From Spinellus fusiger (taxonomy: Eukaryota > Mucoromycota > Mucoromycetes > Mucorales > Phycomycetaceae): a stretch of DNA of 64,000 bases. Below the pieces are notes generated by a model. The model did not search any database, was not told where the DNA came from, and was given only the letters and a program-made list of their open reading frames with translations. Made by a program: the position numbers and the translations under genes. This document shows positions 48,201 through 61,059 of this stretch, in pieces; the stretch's first letter is position 1; every line of letters begins with the position of its first letter. Location: positions 124,001 through 188,000 of the forward strand of contig JALLLS010000003.1 of assembly GCA_025094145.1 (NCBI GenBank), read 5' to 3'.

Positions 48201-49320
48201 TCTCCTTTGAGGTAAGCGCTTTTTCTGACTGTTCGTGATTCTCCAGTTGCTGAGGATTCATCACAATGCACATTATGGCTACGAAGAAAAAGAAAAAAAG
48301 AAAAGAAAAAGGGACATTTAGATGTTACTTATTTTGACTCAAGTTCGCTTACCCTTCCAAATACAAACAATCTACAGTAATAATGTCTCCGGGTTCAATC
48401 AACATAATATCGCCTACAACCACTTCATGGGAATGGATTTGATGTGTCATGCCACCACGTAAGACCTGTACTCAAACACTAATAAGATGACTTCCTCCTT
48501 GTATGATAGTCACATCCACTCTCTGTTGTGGCGTGACAAGAGAAGGTAATATGTCGATAGATGGCTCTATCCAAAAGGTAAATACTTGCCTTGATACAGC
48601 GATCTTCTTTTTTGGCATTCAGTTTTCTAAACTGTTTTTCCTTTTCATAGTCATTGATTGCACCTAAAACACCCGAGCTTAGTTTATTTCCTTTTTTTAA
48701 TCTTAGTCCTGGCTGTGTTATCCTTACTTGTTATAACTACCACAATGACTGCCAAAAGAATAGCCACACCATCCACCCTAATGATTGCAAGATAAACATA
48801 AGCCAATTCCTCCCCTGAATCCACTTACCATCCAATTTTAGGCTCGTCTTTTGGATGTTTATCGGACATATCATTATAGATACCAGCAAAAAGCGACATA
48901 AACGCAGCACCCGTTAACATCACTAAGCCTGTTAGTAGTTGTTCTGGCATGGACTGACTTACACAGTGTTTGATCATTAAAGACTGTCCATACAAGTGAG
49001 AATAGAGACTTGGTGGGTGCTTCCGGGATATTATTACAGCCAAATGCACGCTTTCGTTCCTCAAAGGGTTCTGTTAATTTGCACTTGATAACACCATAAC
49101 AAGGATCAAAACATTCGTCAGGCAAAAGTCCTATGGTGGGGTCGACTTCTAATGCAGTACAGACACCATCAGTGCCACCCATACGGTCCAGCAAAGACTG
49201 CTGTCGATGATCCACAAGTTCTGTGAGCTGCTCTAGCGTAAGAGTAAAATGCTCTTTACAGTGTTGTTTCTGAAGCAGCGGTGCGCTTGCTTCTAATGTG
49301 TCTCTAAATTGTGGCGGCAT
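45240..49320 (-). CDS. PMC1: P2B-type Ca2+-transporting ATPase (vacuolar PMC1-like)
   Basis: This pump uses ATP to move Ca2+ out of the cytosol, in fungi mainly into the vacuole, in exchange for protons. The start is ATG 49320 ([16 protein letters not shown]), and the gene has at least ten short introns. Visible in order are a Ca-ATPase N-terminal [12 protein letters not shown] region, [10 protein letters not shown] (actuator, near 48230), [20 protein letters not shown] (M4, near 47640-47580) and [14 protein letters not shown] with the phosphorylated Asp near 47465. [11 protein letters not shown] (nucleotide binding) follows, then [17 protein letters not shown] and [19 protein letters not shown] near 46300-46250. 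M5-M10 includes [17 protein letters not shown]. The C-terminus (45695-45240) is short and basic, with no obvious calmodulin-binding extension. No breaks were seen. Confidence 0.92.
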
Positions 49321-49580
49321 CAGAGAAAGAAATGTAAGAAAATGAATTGATATGATTGAAAAAAAAAACAAATAAGGATTTTCTGTCCTTTTTATACTCT
49401 GTGCCCAAGAGAAAGGCGGCTGGGATTTTGTTTGACATGTAGAATGTGGTGTTGCGTTCGTTTCAACTCCCAGTCGCGTTACTTACTGTTTTTGGCCACC
49501 TCGTCATTTCTAAACATGATACTATTTACACAAAAGAGGACAAAAAATACACAGAAACACCAACACTCATACCCACACAC

Positions 49581-49634
49581 CTACGGAAATGGACGGAAAT
49601 GGACGGAAATGGACGGAAATGGACGGAAATGGAC
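49581..49634. repeat. 10-bp tandem repeat GGACGGAAAT
   Basis: Four perfect units (49591-49630) with partial units on both sides. It lies about 270-310 bp upstream of the Ca2+-ATPase start codon, between that gene and the GRX5 3' end. Confidence 0.85.
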
Positions 49635-49712
49635 CTGTAGATATCAATGTGTAGACACACTACCACCGATATTTGCAAGTGTACGCTCTGCTCTTCCCAA
49701 ACACAGTGATGG

Positions 49713-49731
49713 ATATATATATATATATATA
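49713..49731. repeat. (TA)n microsatellite
   Basis: A run of nine TA units in the intergenic region upstream of the Ca2+-ATPase; a CACG-type repeat follows at 49905-49940. Confidence 0.8.
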
Positions 49732-50006
49732 AGATATTCCCCAGTTACTATGGATCTACACATGTCGGAACACATGCTTATCTTGTACTAACTAAGATGT
49801 TTCTTTTCTTCCTTGGATATTCCTACCATTATTCCATAGAAGCAGACACACTTATAGATGTATATAAACAGACAGTCCGTATAAATATATATAAATACCA
49901 AGACGCACACGCACACGCACACGCACACGCACACACGCACAAAACATGCTAAAGCCTAGGTAACCCCTCATCTTTATTTGGTAAACTATTACTGTTTATT
50001 CTTGTG

Positions 50007-50872
50007 TTATTCTAAAGAAACAATATTTTCTTTTACTAATAAGTCTTCAAGTTCTCCCGATTGGTGCATATTGAGCATAATATCACATCCACCCACGAAT
50101 GTTCCTTTGACATAGACCTGAGGAATTGTAGGCCATTCAGAATATTCCTTAATGCCTGTTCTCAAATCATCATCCTCCAAAATATTGAAGGTCTTGACTT
50201 GGGAGCTAAAGTCAACTCCCTGCACCTGCAATATTTGGACAGTTGCTCTACTGAATCCGCACTGTATGCCATGTACCATCAGTCCTGCATCATTCACTAT
50301 AGCACCATGGTGCTGCTATTCTTACTGTGATTGACTTACCATAGGCTGATCGGGAGTACCCTTCATATACATAACAATGTCACTAGACTTGATATCCTAA
50401 GAATACAATACCAAAGGGTCAATGGCTGCATTTATTTGGGTGTGGGTTACTTGATCAATTTTCTGGCGCAGTGAGTCAGAGATCCAGCGAGCAGAGATGC
50501 GTGCATGGCTATTGGCAAATACAGTGGAAGGAACACGGACAGACTAGAGACAGGATCAATGAGATATAGAATAAGAATAAGAATAGAATAGAATAGAATA
50601 GAATAGAATAGAATAGAATATGAATTGGGTCAGTAAATGCTTATAAAATTATAGTCAAAACCATCAAAGGAAGACTCCAATAAAATACCAAATCAACACA
50701 GACCCTTCTCCCCACTCTTTATCCCCTGACAGAGTATAGTCTCAGCTATTTCTCCCTTCATGTGTTCATTTCGCTCTTTTTTTTTATAATAATAAAATAC
50801 ACATACAAATCTATTCTAATCTAGATCAGAAAATAGACCTACTGTTCTTGTAGCACTACGGAGAAAGTTCAT
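50007..50872 (-). CDS. GRX5: mitochondrial monothiol glutaredoxin, 144 aa
   Basis: Four exons (50872-50843, 50543-50451, 50396-50340, 50261-50007) join in phase to 145 codons. The leader [20 protein letters not shown] is Arg/Ser-rich without acids, fitting a mitochondrial targeting peptide. The glutaredoxin domain shows MKGTPDQPM followed across an intron by [11 protein letters not shown], the monothiol CGFS active site. It then has [19 protein letters not shown] with the cis-Pro and the GG glutathione-binding motifs. Grx5 acts in iron-sulphur cluster transfer in the matrix. The gene is divergent from SMC5, with 145 bp between start codons. Intron 1 holds a (GAATA)n repeat. Confidence 0.92.
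50583..50620. repeat. (GAATA)n repeat in GRX5 intron 1
   Basis: About eight pentamer units in the first intron of GRX5. Confidence 0.85.
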
Positions 50873-51017
50873 TCTACTGTGTGGGTAAGGGAGCAGGAGG
50901 AGTAATAACACATCTCTACAGGGCAAGAAATAAGGAAAACAGTAAACGATGTGACTGCTTATGCACGTGATCTCTACTTAATGCAAGTAGACAACGAACC
51001 TCTCTTTGACCTGCACC
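50873..51017. promoter_or_regulatory. bidirectional promoter GRX5/SMC5
   Basis: The 145 bp separates the two start codons and must hold both promoters. No clear TATA box is seen for either gene. Sharing links iron-sulphur assembly and genome maintenance transcription, but co-regulation is inferred only from position. Confidence 0.5.
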
Positions 51018-53030
51018 ATGTCTTCAAGTCAGTCTTCCAGAGCAGGCATGAAAAATGAGAGAAGGGACATTACTAGCCTCCGCTCAGATATCAAACGTCA
51101 GAAACTAGATAATCTACAGAACATAAAAAATAATACTACAGCACTGAGGGACGAAGACAGTAGCAGCAGTGATTATAATAATAATAATGGCAGTGACAGC
51201 AGTGACGAGGAAAATGATGCCCCATTACCAGCAGATAGGGATGGGTGAGACAGAACAGCCTTCTTCTTTCTTCTCGTGCTAATAGTATTCTTGTCAGCTA
51301 TGTTGAGGGCTCCATTGTTAGGATCATTCTAAAGGACTTTGTCACCTATGACTACTGTGAGATAGAGCCTGGACCACAAATGAATATGATCATTGGACCT
51401 AATGGCACAGGAAAGTCAACCATTGTGTGTGCTATTGCACTTGGTTTGGGTGGTTCTCCCTCTCTGTTGGGGCGTGCGAAGAATATCACAGAATTCATAA
51501 AGACAGGGGCAGACGAGGCTACAATACAGATTGAGCTGAAAAGGACTAGAGAAAGAAATGTTGTGATTCAGAGAACCATACAAAAATCCAGCAAAAGCAC
51601 ACCATGGAAGATAGACAGTAGGTATTTCATCCATTAGACAGTATTAATAGAATATCAGACAAAACCACCACGCATAAAGAAGTTCTCTCGACAATTGCAC
51701 GACTTAATATTCAAGTGGATAATCTTTGGTAACACCGTTATTTGTTGATTTGTTTCTGTTCGTTTGTTTGTTTGTTTTTTATTATTGTACTATTGTACTA
51801 TTGTACTATTGTACTATTGTAATTAGCATATATGTTTATTGTTATTGTCTGTTTTCATTTCTATTTAGCAAGAGATAGAACTCATACTACTTTTGTTTAG
51901 CCAATTCCTGCCTCAAGACAAAGTCTCTGAATTTGCACAAGTAGGCATTCCTCATCACATGCCATTTCAACTCAAACTTCTTTAGCTGACACCATCGCAA
52001 CTGCTGGAAAAAACACAAGAAGCAGCAGGAAAAAAAAATATGTCTCGATGGCTACAACAGCTCATTGAATGGAGACAAACACAAAAAACATTACAAAAGG
52101 TAATCATCTACCAGGAAACTAGTAAATATTAATACTGTATCAGTCTCATGAGGGGAGTCAGATGTATCTCAAGACATTGATGGATCGTAATGCAGGGCTA
52201 GAAAAAGATGTCTTTAAACTCAAACAAAGAGAGGCTGCTTTGAATAAAGTGGCTATTTTAAAAGCCATGCTTCCTCTTGCAAAATATTCTGAAGCAAAGA
52301 CAGCTTATGATGAGGCTAAGGAAGATGAAAAAAGCAAAAAGGATCAACTACAAGCATTGGAAGATTCACATAGGCCTCTTCAAATAGCTGTTAAGTAAGG
52401 TCTATGTTATTCGACTTAAAGACACACATACTATATATTTATATATATATAAACTATTCCAACATATGTATCTCTACTTACATATTATTCCAGTCGACAG
52501 GAGAGAGAATCAGCTTCTGCTTCAAATACACTTGCCATATTGAAAGATCAGGTCAAACAACACGCTGAAAAACTAGTACGGGACATGGATAATATTGATA
52601 AATCTGTAAGTAGACTCAAGCGTAAAATGGTAATAACAATAACAATAACAATAAAAATAAAAATAAACCCTATCTTAACATTGACACTTAGAAACAAACT
52701 GTCCTTAGCGCCAGATCAGAAATTGAGGGGTTGAAGAGACGTGAAGAGCAGCGAAAAGCAGATACTCTTGCTTTGGAAAACAAGATTGCTTATGCAAAAG
52801 AAAAGCTCGGCCCTGAACCTGCTGTAAACAACACGGATGAAATTAACAAAACCATTGCAAGTAGACACTCTTTTGTTTGTTTTATATTGACATTATATAG
52901 GAAGATATCAATATTCAACTTAGTCAATGCGCAGATAAAACTCTCGAACTCCGTCAAAAAGATACCGAATGCTCTCGAAAAAAGAATGAGAATATAAACG
53001 AAATAGCCGAGAACAAAAAAGAGTTGAGAT

Positions 53031-53074
<44 letters not shown>

Positions 53075-55974
53075 GCTATTATTATTGCTATTATTATTGC
53101 TATAGTATTTTATACTGTGTAGTTGAAAAAGAAAGACTAATGCATGGGTGTTAGGTTGGCTGAAATGCAAAATATTCAAGAAAGACGCCTAAGAAATCTG
53201 CGACAAACACACGAGGATACTTACAAGGGATTCCAATGGCTAAGAGCTAACAGATCCATGTTCAAGGGACGCATCTATGGCCCAATTCAGTTGGCTGTCA
53301 ATGTAAAAAATGAACAATATGCTAGTATTGTGGAAACAGTTCTTGGCGGTGAAAAAGGATCTCATTTAAGGGTAAGGTATTGATGTTCATGAAAGAAGGT
53401 ATTGATGTAGTATAATAGACTTTTGTTTGTGAATATCAAGAAGACTATCAGTTATTCACGAGAGAAACAATTGATAAGCTTAATTTAAAGCTGACAGTCT
53501 CTTGGCCCGGTGAGATTGATGCAAAGAGTATTCAGCCTCTCATGTCTGAAGAAAAGGTAAGTACTATTTACAACCAATATATTTGTCATAGCATGTTATT
53601 AAAAAGCATTCTTTTAGCTCAAAAAAGAATATAATATGGATCATTTTGTCGTTAATCTACTGGATGGTCCTCCTCTTGTCTTAAAATATTTATGCCAACA
53701 ATCCAAAATTCATTTAATTGTAAGTTACAATCTACTTTATTATTTGCTAATACTTATTATCTCTGAATATAGCCTGTAACAATAAACCAATGTAGCCAGG
53801 AGAAGATTGTGAACAGTGATAAATTCAAAAAGTTCATTATTAAGAGCAATTTGTATGAAGTCAATAAGTACAGTTATGGAAAAGGGGGTCGGCAAACGGC
53901 CATTCGTATGTTCAAGCCAGCCACTATCTTGGCCGATTCTAGTAAGTGGCCTGTCATACCAGATGATGGGATAACTTTTTTCTTGATACTAAGGATGATA
54001 TGTGCTGCAATGATTATAGTTAATAACGAATTGAAGCAGAACATCACTAAACGTTTAAGTGAATTGGAAGCAGAAGCTACTGTTATACAAGAAACCAAAA
54101 ATGATATAACGAGACAGAGAGAGACTATCTCTCAAAAAGAGAATGAGCTGAGGCACGAGAAGGTATTGTATAGTGTAAATGTGTACTTGTTCATAATAAG
54201 TGTGCTTTTAGGAGTCTCAACAGGCCTTGAAAAAGGATGTTAACTTGCGACGCAATAGATGGCAGGCAGGCAAAATGGAAATTGGTAAGAATTTGCAATA
54301 TGAGAAATTAAACTCAAATAGATTCGTATCACAGAGTCAATGGAAGAAGATTTAATCTTAAAAAAAAGTAGACCAGACAAAGCGGCTCAAGATATTAAGA
54401 GACTCGAGACTCATATTACGAGTGAGGTCATAGCTCGTGCTAAACTATCATCCCAGTACAAGGTAACCCAGTCTGCTCATGCATTTGTGTTTGTATTTAC
54501 ACTTGTTATTACTAGACCTCATTGCAGTCATATGTTGATACTGTTATAGAGCGAAACTCTGGATCATTAACGGCCCTGTATTTCTCTGCAAAATATGAGG
54601 CTATCAAACAGTTTTCGCGTCTGCAAATGAAAGATCTGTCCAACATGAGAGAAATGTATACTAAAGGTAAATTTTTATTATTATAAAAAAGAAAAAATTA
54701 ATGTATTTTTGTTAGCCATCGAAACTTCTGCTGAAAAAAAGAAGACTGCACACGTATATTTTAAGGACGCAGAGAGGGCTGGGAATGATCTTAAAGAGGA
54801 GTTGTTGAGCGAATTCAGAGAAGTATGTTTGTATTCTATAGTACAATTGTCCTATACAAAAAAAATGGCGCTATATGGTGTTCACGATCCATATAATATT
54901 CTGTAGATCTTTGAAAAATGGAAAATAAGTGGTTTAGACGAAAATGAGATGGAATTAGAAGATGCGATCAACTCTGAATCTGCAAAAGCTGATGCGATCA
55001 AGGCGTCTAATCCTCGTGCTATGGAAAACTATGAAAATAGATTGGCTGAGGTAAGTATTTGTTCATGTTGTACAGTAGAGTCAGGTTCTTGTGGTACTTG
55101 ATAGAAAGATAACTAACTGAAAGATAATAGATTGATAAATATACAGCAAAGGTCAACTCGGACAAACATAGACTTGATGAACTTTCAAAAAAGATAGAGA
55201 CAGTCAAGGTTTGTACATGCATGAATATTCATATTTCAAATCATGGTAACATTATATCAGCTTCATTGGGAACCACGCTTAAACAAGCTTGTGTCAAGAA
55301 TCAATGCTAAATTTTCAGAAGCATTTCAACGTAAGATTGTCAAATGCCCTTTGTACCCTTATAATGCACCTCACTCTCCTTTTCTCCTTTTCTTCTTTGT
55401 AGGTATTGATTGTGTGGGTGAAGTGTGTGTAAGTCCACATGAAGACTTTGACAAATGGGGTATTGAAATCCGAGTAAAATTCAGGTACAGGCATTGACAC
55501 AATTCATAAGAGAGAAAACGTTAGAGTAGCTGATCTAACGTTTTTAATCCTTCAAAATAATAGAGGCAATGAGAAATTACAACTTCTAACTGGTCAGAGA
55601 CAATCTGGTGGTGAACGAGCCGTCTCAACTATTCTCTATTTGATGTCTCTTCAAGCTCTTGCCAAAGCACCCTTCCGTACAGTAGATGAAATTAATCAGG
55701 GAATGGATCAACGTAATGAAAGAATGATTCACGAAGAAATTGTAAGAGAAGCCACCAAGTCTGGAACTGCCCAGTAAGTTATTCATTTAATGTGCTAGAT
55801 AGCTCTAATCAATGCATTAGGTATTTCTTAATCACACCTAAACTTCTATCTGATCTTTATTACAATGATCGTATGCGTGTGCTTTGTATTTACAATGGAG
55901 AATGGCTTCCAACTCAAGCAAAACCAGCATACGATTGTCTTCAGAGTGTAAAAGATAATTTGATATCTGGATAA
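51018..55974 (+). CDS. SMC5: SMC5, structural maintenance of chromosomes protein
   Basis: Smc5 pairs with Smc6 in the DNA-repair complex that resolves recombination intermediates. The start at ATG 51018 opens a short Ser/Asp-rich leader. The Walker A motif is IIGPNGTGKST (near 51385-51420), preceded by DFVTYDYCEIEPGPQMNMI. Long coiled-coil exons follow (52150-53030). The hinge lies at about 53140-53950 (MFKGRIYGPIQLAV, VVNLLDGPPLVLKYL). The second coiled coil runs to about 55220. The C-terminal head shows LTGQRQSGGERAVST (signature) and APFRTVDEINQGMD (Walker B) near 55590-55710. About fifteen introns are present, some with repeats. The first intron boundary in the ATPase (about 51620-51650) is unclear: only a very short intron keeps the frame. 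Confidence 0.92.
51771..51822. repeat. 9-bp tandem repeat in an SMC5 intron
   Basis: Five or so units of TATTGTACT in the intron before the 51.87 kb exon. Confidence 0.8.
53028..53100. repeat. (ATT)n microsatellite in an SMC5 intron
   Basis: About 20 ATT units with GCT interruptions near the end. The complement gives a false poly-Asn frame. Confidence 0.85.
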
Positions 55975-57575
55975 TTTTGCTAAAGTCAAGTACTCTTCTT
56001 CAATTTCCACTTGATAAAGAGTAACTCGTACACTCTTTTTTGATTGACTTTATATACATATGTAGAGGTTGATGCTCCAATGGAGGACTAAATAAAATAC
56101 TGAGTATATATATATATATATATGAGTCTTTTGTACAGCAGATAATGACTTAAACCTTTCCAATTATTTGTCTTCAAACCAATATAGAGGTTTCTGCATA
56201 AAGTACTCGAGCTGTACCGATAGAGAAAATATAGCTGAAAAAAGATAGAATAAACAACTTAGGCACAGAGTATTTTGCAGTTAAATCACATAAGATTTTA
56301 ACTTATAAGTAGCCCTTAGGTTACTATGGCCTTTTAAAGAGTGAGCTTACATCGTCTTTTAGTGTGATTGTCTGAATTCAAATAAGCTAACACTCTCCCC
56401 GGATGGCAAATTCGATGTGAGTCTCTTTAATTTTATAAAACATCATCCACTATTCACGAACTTTTGACTCTTCAAATCAGGTGTTTAATAATAATCCCTA
56501 AATTCAATTATTTTCTTATTTCTGCTGTATTATAATTATATGTATAGATGTCAGTTAAATAAGAATAGAAAAGGTTAGTAGATAGCACAATGTTATATAC
56601 CTTCTCGGATTATTGTTCTTAGGTTAAAAGAGCTACAAACCTAATCTGTATAAACTAACGTGTCTTTCTTCCGACAGAATTGTACTTTTAAAACTCTGTT
56701 CTCGTATCTTTATTGTACTATACTTTTCTTTTAGACCTGAAATTATAAAACAGTTTGAATCGTATAAAACTCTGCTACAATTCAAGAGAAATTGTCACAA
56801 AGTCAAACAAGGATATATCCACATATATTAAACGCCAATGAATATAATATTAGTTATGTTATGTTATGTTATGTTATGACAACCTACTAAATCATTTTGT
56901 TTTCAAGAAGTGGAATCTGAGTAGGGTTACTGACATCTTTAGAAAGTAGTTAGTCTCTGTGTTATAGAGTAGGACAATCTTTTTAGTATAGTTTATACAT
57001 GTACTATGTAACATCGGGTTAGGTTAGTGTAGAAGGCACTTAGAATGTATAGTAGAATATTTTCTTTTATCAGATAAAGAAAAACATTTACTTATCAGAT
57101 AAAGTAAAATATTTACTTATCAGATCTTTGCATTTATTATATGCTATGTCTTGGAAATATAATAAATGGTCAATACAACTTTTCAAAACCATTTAATAAC
57201 TACTGAACTGTTAAAAATAAAAACACAATTTATGTAAAGAAAGTTAAACATTTCAATACAATGTATTTGACTCATTCAAAAGATCTTTAAATGAAAAGGT
57301 TATGTGAAAAGAAATTTTCCAGTAAAAAAACATTCGAGTCTAAATGATTCCTTGTGTTCCTAAAAAATAAATAAATTCGACTTTTCTGGCAAGAGGAATC
57401 TCAAGAACACTGTTTTTTCTTCGTGTGCATAGAAAAAGATATAGAAAAATATCAAATGTGTGTTCATCGGGCGCTAAAATAGATCCAAACACACATATAA
57501 GAATACCATGGCCAACATAAACACTTGTTATCTGATTCTTTTTATCTTGTTTTCCTCTTGAAACCATCAAGCACT
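55975..57575. other. AT-rich intergenic DNA between SMC5 and the MFS gene
   Basis: A (TATG)-type repeat near 56110 and (GTTAT)n near 56855-56878 are the only notable structures. No gene is seen. Confidence 0.5.
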
Positions 57576-59347
57576 ATGGCAGATGCCAAATACAAGACTG
57601 ATAGTGCTAATTACACAATGCAAAACGATCAATTAATCGTATCAGAAAATTCGAACGTTTATACAGACAAAAAACTCGAGGAAGACAACCAGGAACACAT
57701 ATCTCATGGCGGCGACACTGCCCTTGCAAATGCTCCATGGCAATATAAGATGGTTGCACTTGTCACTGCCCTTTTATTCCCACGTAGGTTGGATAGACTG
57801 ATAGCCTGGCAAAGAAGAAGACTAATTGTTGTATAGTTGGTTCACATTTTGCTGGAAGTGCACTGAGTGCCATGAAAACACCAATCAAAACCGTAGGCTA
57901 TCTTTTCTTTTTAATATAAGAGATTAGATGTTATAACTTGACTTATTCTTAATTTTTTTTTAGTATCTTGCCATTGATAATACTCGTTATGGCGTTCTTG
58001 CTTCTGCTGTTTCTATTATTAATACCATTTTCCCTATTGCCGGTGGTGTATTCATTGATATGTTTGGTTCAGTCTGGGGTACACTTGCTGTCAATTTCAT
58101 GATTATTCTTGGAAGTTTATTGACTGCTATTGCCGCAAAGATACAATCTTTTCCTCTTATGATTGTGGGCCGTATCTTCTTTGGTATTGGCAGTGGTCTT
58201 ATTGTAACAATGCAAGAATCACTTTTATCAAAATGGTTCAGAACAGAGCATCTTGCAGTTGCCATTGGTCTTCAGCTCTCTATTAGTCGTCTTTCCACCT
58301 TTCTTGGTACACTCGTTGCCAATCCCATCGCAAAAGCTACTGATGACTGGGTTTGGGCCTTTTGGTTGTCTTTTATTCTTTGTGGATTTTCTATCTTTAT
58401 GAACCTGGTTTATGCACTTGTCGTTAAGCATCTTCGTGGAAAAGTAGTTACAAAGGAAGAGATTCAGCATATGAAAGCCAAGAGAACCTTCCGTTGGCGC
58501 TCCATATTGAAATTTCCTACAATATACTGGCATATTATTTTGATTGAATTTATATTTGCTGCCGTCTGGTCTTCTTTCCAAACAATCAGTACTGAACTTA
58601 TACAAGTTCATTTTGGCACCACCAGTATTTTAGCCGGTTATAAAGCCAGTGCATCTCAGGCTGTCCCTATTGCTGCTACGGCTATTCTGGGTGTTGTTAT
58701 GGACTATTTTGGTTACCGTATCTCTATCTGTAAGTCTCTTATTTTACTTGTATAATTATTTTCAAGATTATTCACTTGCTCCAGTGTTAATTTCTGCTAT
58801 ATTCTTGATGCTGAGTTCTGGTGTTCTTGGCTGGACCTATGTTGACGCCACTGTCGGAATGATATTTTACAGTATATCACTTGCATTTGGCCCTATTGCT
58901 ATGATTACCTCCATTGGTATGGTCTTGCCATCTGATTACATTGGTACTGGTCTTGGTCTTTATAAGAGTTCAAACAATATTGGGTCTTCTATTCTTGATA
59001 TTGTGGTTGGTGTGATTCAGGACAACACTCATAACCAAGCATACACGGGTGTTATGATTCTTTATCTTGCACTTGGTGGTATTGGTTTTCTTCTCATTCT
59101 TGCTCTCCTCCTTGTCCAACGCTTTTATTATGGAAACCTTTTGGAGGCAGGTCGAGCTCAACGTACTGTTATCATGAAAGAAATCAATGATAAGGAACTG
59201 GGCTATACCCAACAAGGTTTGGACGTTTATAGTGGCGTTACAGTTCGTCCTATAGGCTATGTCTACGTTGCAATCTTCTGCATATGTTTGTTGGTTGCAT
59301 GGGTTCTTTTCTTTGTCTATGCTGCCACTGGTGGTGTCGGTGTCTAA
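57576..59347 (+). CDS. major facilitator superfamily transporter (MFSD1-like), 536 aa
   Basis: Four exons (57576-57783, 57837-57892, 57964-58729, 58767-59347) join in phase to 537 codons. The first ~60 residues are a hydrophilic cytosolic leader with DKKLEEDNQEH. About twelve hydrophobic segments follow. IDNTRYGVLASAVSIIN, GGVFIDMFGSVWG and VGRIFFGIGSGLIVT are the motif A/motif B-type sequences of MFS carriers. The second half has SSGVLGWTYVDATVG and a final VFFVYAATGGVGV. The pattern resembles MFSD1, a lysosomal/vacuolar dipeptide carrier in animals, but the substrate in fungi is not known to me. Moderate confidence in the subfamily, high for MFS. Confidence 0.82.
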
Positions 59348-59915
59348 TCTTTTCTTTTCTTTTATACATTTCTTTCAATACCTATTAATTCTTTGAAACA
59401 TACTTTCTTTCTTTCATATATTTATGCATGAGTAATACATATTTTTAACATAAATTTAGACAATTGAAAACTGAACATTGAACCTTTTTTTTCTGGGATA
59501 AAAAGTTATTCTAAACCTGTCATATTTTGCTTAACTTCAATAAGTCTACATTTGGATATGTAATAAAGGGCACTAAGGTTATCAACAGGACTATTAGAGA
59601 GATAAATAGGTAGTAGTTCTGTCTCTAACAGGGACGATAAAATAGAGCTTTAGCACAAAGGCTGGTTTAAAGAAATCCAAGGAGTGCGGGGGCGGGGACA
59701 CAACACATGATTTGAATACAACGAGTAACTAGGCAATTAATCTTTAAGCAATCTATACTTCTCTTAAAAGTTCCAATGATATTTAACGTTAACAAAAATG
59801 ATGATACTTTATTAAATCTTCATATTATTTTGTTTTTATATACTGTTTCCTTGTGTCATTATCTATAACTAGTTATATCTAATGCACATTCAACACCGTA
59901 CATGTATATAAAAAT
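59348..59915. other. intergenic region
   Basis: Downstream of the MFS gene; a GC-rich patch near 59680 (GCGGGGGCGGGG) is unusual here but short. No gene is recognised. Confidence 0.5.
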
Positions 59916-59919
59916 GTCG

Positions 59920-60640
59920 ACTATCCATACTATAACCTCAGCTATATCAGATATTATACTGAAGATTTAGCTTCCCAATATACCGAAATTAGCAAATTAG
60001 TTGACATTGACGCAATAACAGTTCTTGAGTGTAAGATGAAAGATGTTGTTGAGACAATCATTACTGAAATAATAAAGGTATTCATTAATCAAAACAGAGT
60101 AAAAAAATAATAACCAGTATAGACCTGAAAAAATTAGTCTATTTATTGAGTCGATGCAAGAAGAGAGAATGTATGTACCAAAGGCTGTTGATCATTGCTT
60201 GATCCAAAGAATCAATACATATGTCTTATTCAACCAGTTGAACTCAATCAATTACACTGTTCCTACAAGAAGTAATTCGAGAAAACCCAACAGTGGAACA
60301 CCCCAATTCTTTTCCATTAGCACATACCGTTTTTTGTACACTATGGATGTCCTTGATAGACATATAAAGTATCTTTTTTTTATTTTTATTATTTTCATTT
60401 TCATAAATAACTGCAGAATTCATCATTTTGATCTTATTGTAGATGTTATTTCTCAAATAGGGTGCAAAACTCAATTTATGCTAATCTACTCATCTTTATT
60501 AAATCCTTTAGACAAACTCTTATCCAAAATCAAAGGGTACATCAAAAGAAACCCTTTAAACAGTAATTCAAAGCTAACATATTGTATTATGAAAGCTTGT
60601 CAAACTGTTACTATTAAAGATAGGTGCTTATACAAATAAT
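59920..60640 (+). pseudogene. IS630/DDE_3-type transposase relic
   Basis: An N-terminal helix-turn-helix region is suggested by MQEERMYVPKAVDH (60154). The best block is INNCRIHHFDLIVDV, then ISQIGCKTQFMLIYSSLLNP and LDKLLSKIKGYIKR (60390-60550). This matches the second catalytic Asp region, the PPYSPDLNPIE-like site and the following helix of DDE_3 transposases. The catalytic Asp and Glu are mutated and there are stops, so it is inactive. Confidence 0.6.
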
Positions 60641-61059
60641 GGGTCTAAAATATAAAAGTCGATATATACTTTTTCATACTACATTAATACCATTAAGGGT
60701 TATATGAGAAGATAATAAGTCCAAACTAATTTCTTATCACTCACAAATAGAAAACATTATGTCCAAGAAAAAATGTTCAGTTTTCATTTTCCAATAGTCC
60801 AAATTCAAGTTAAGCCTGTGCTAGGGAAAGAAGCCAAATCAATTATTATAAGCTTATTTTATCGTATCAAAAGAAGGCCAGTTCTACCACGTTAAGTTCC
60901 TAAAATCTTATATATCTATAGTGTTTGACATTTTAATAATAATAAAACAAAAAATAAAATACACACAAGTAAACTCATATAAATGGACGATGATATTAAA
61001 AATAGTATTGTTCTCTTTTGTTTATTCTTTTTGTGTTCTTTCCTAACATTGTGCAGTAT

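Noticed and set aside
52790..53179. Minus-strand poly-Asn frame
   Set aside because: Produced by the (ATT)n intron repeat of SMC5.
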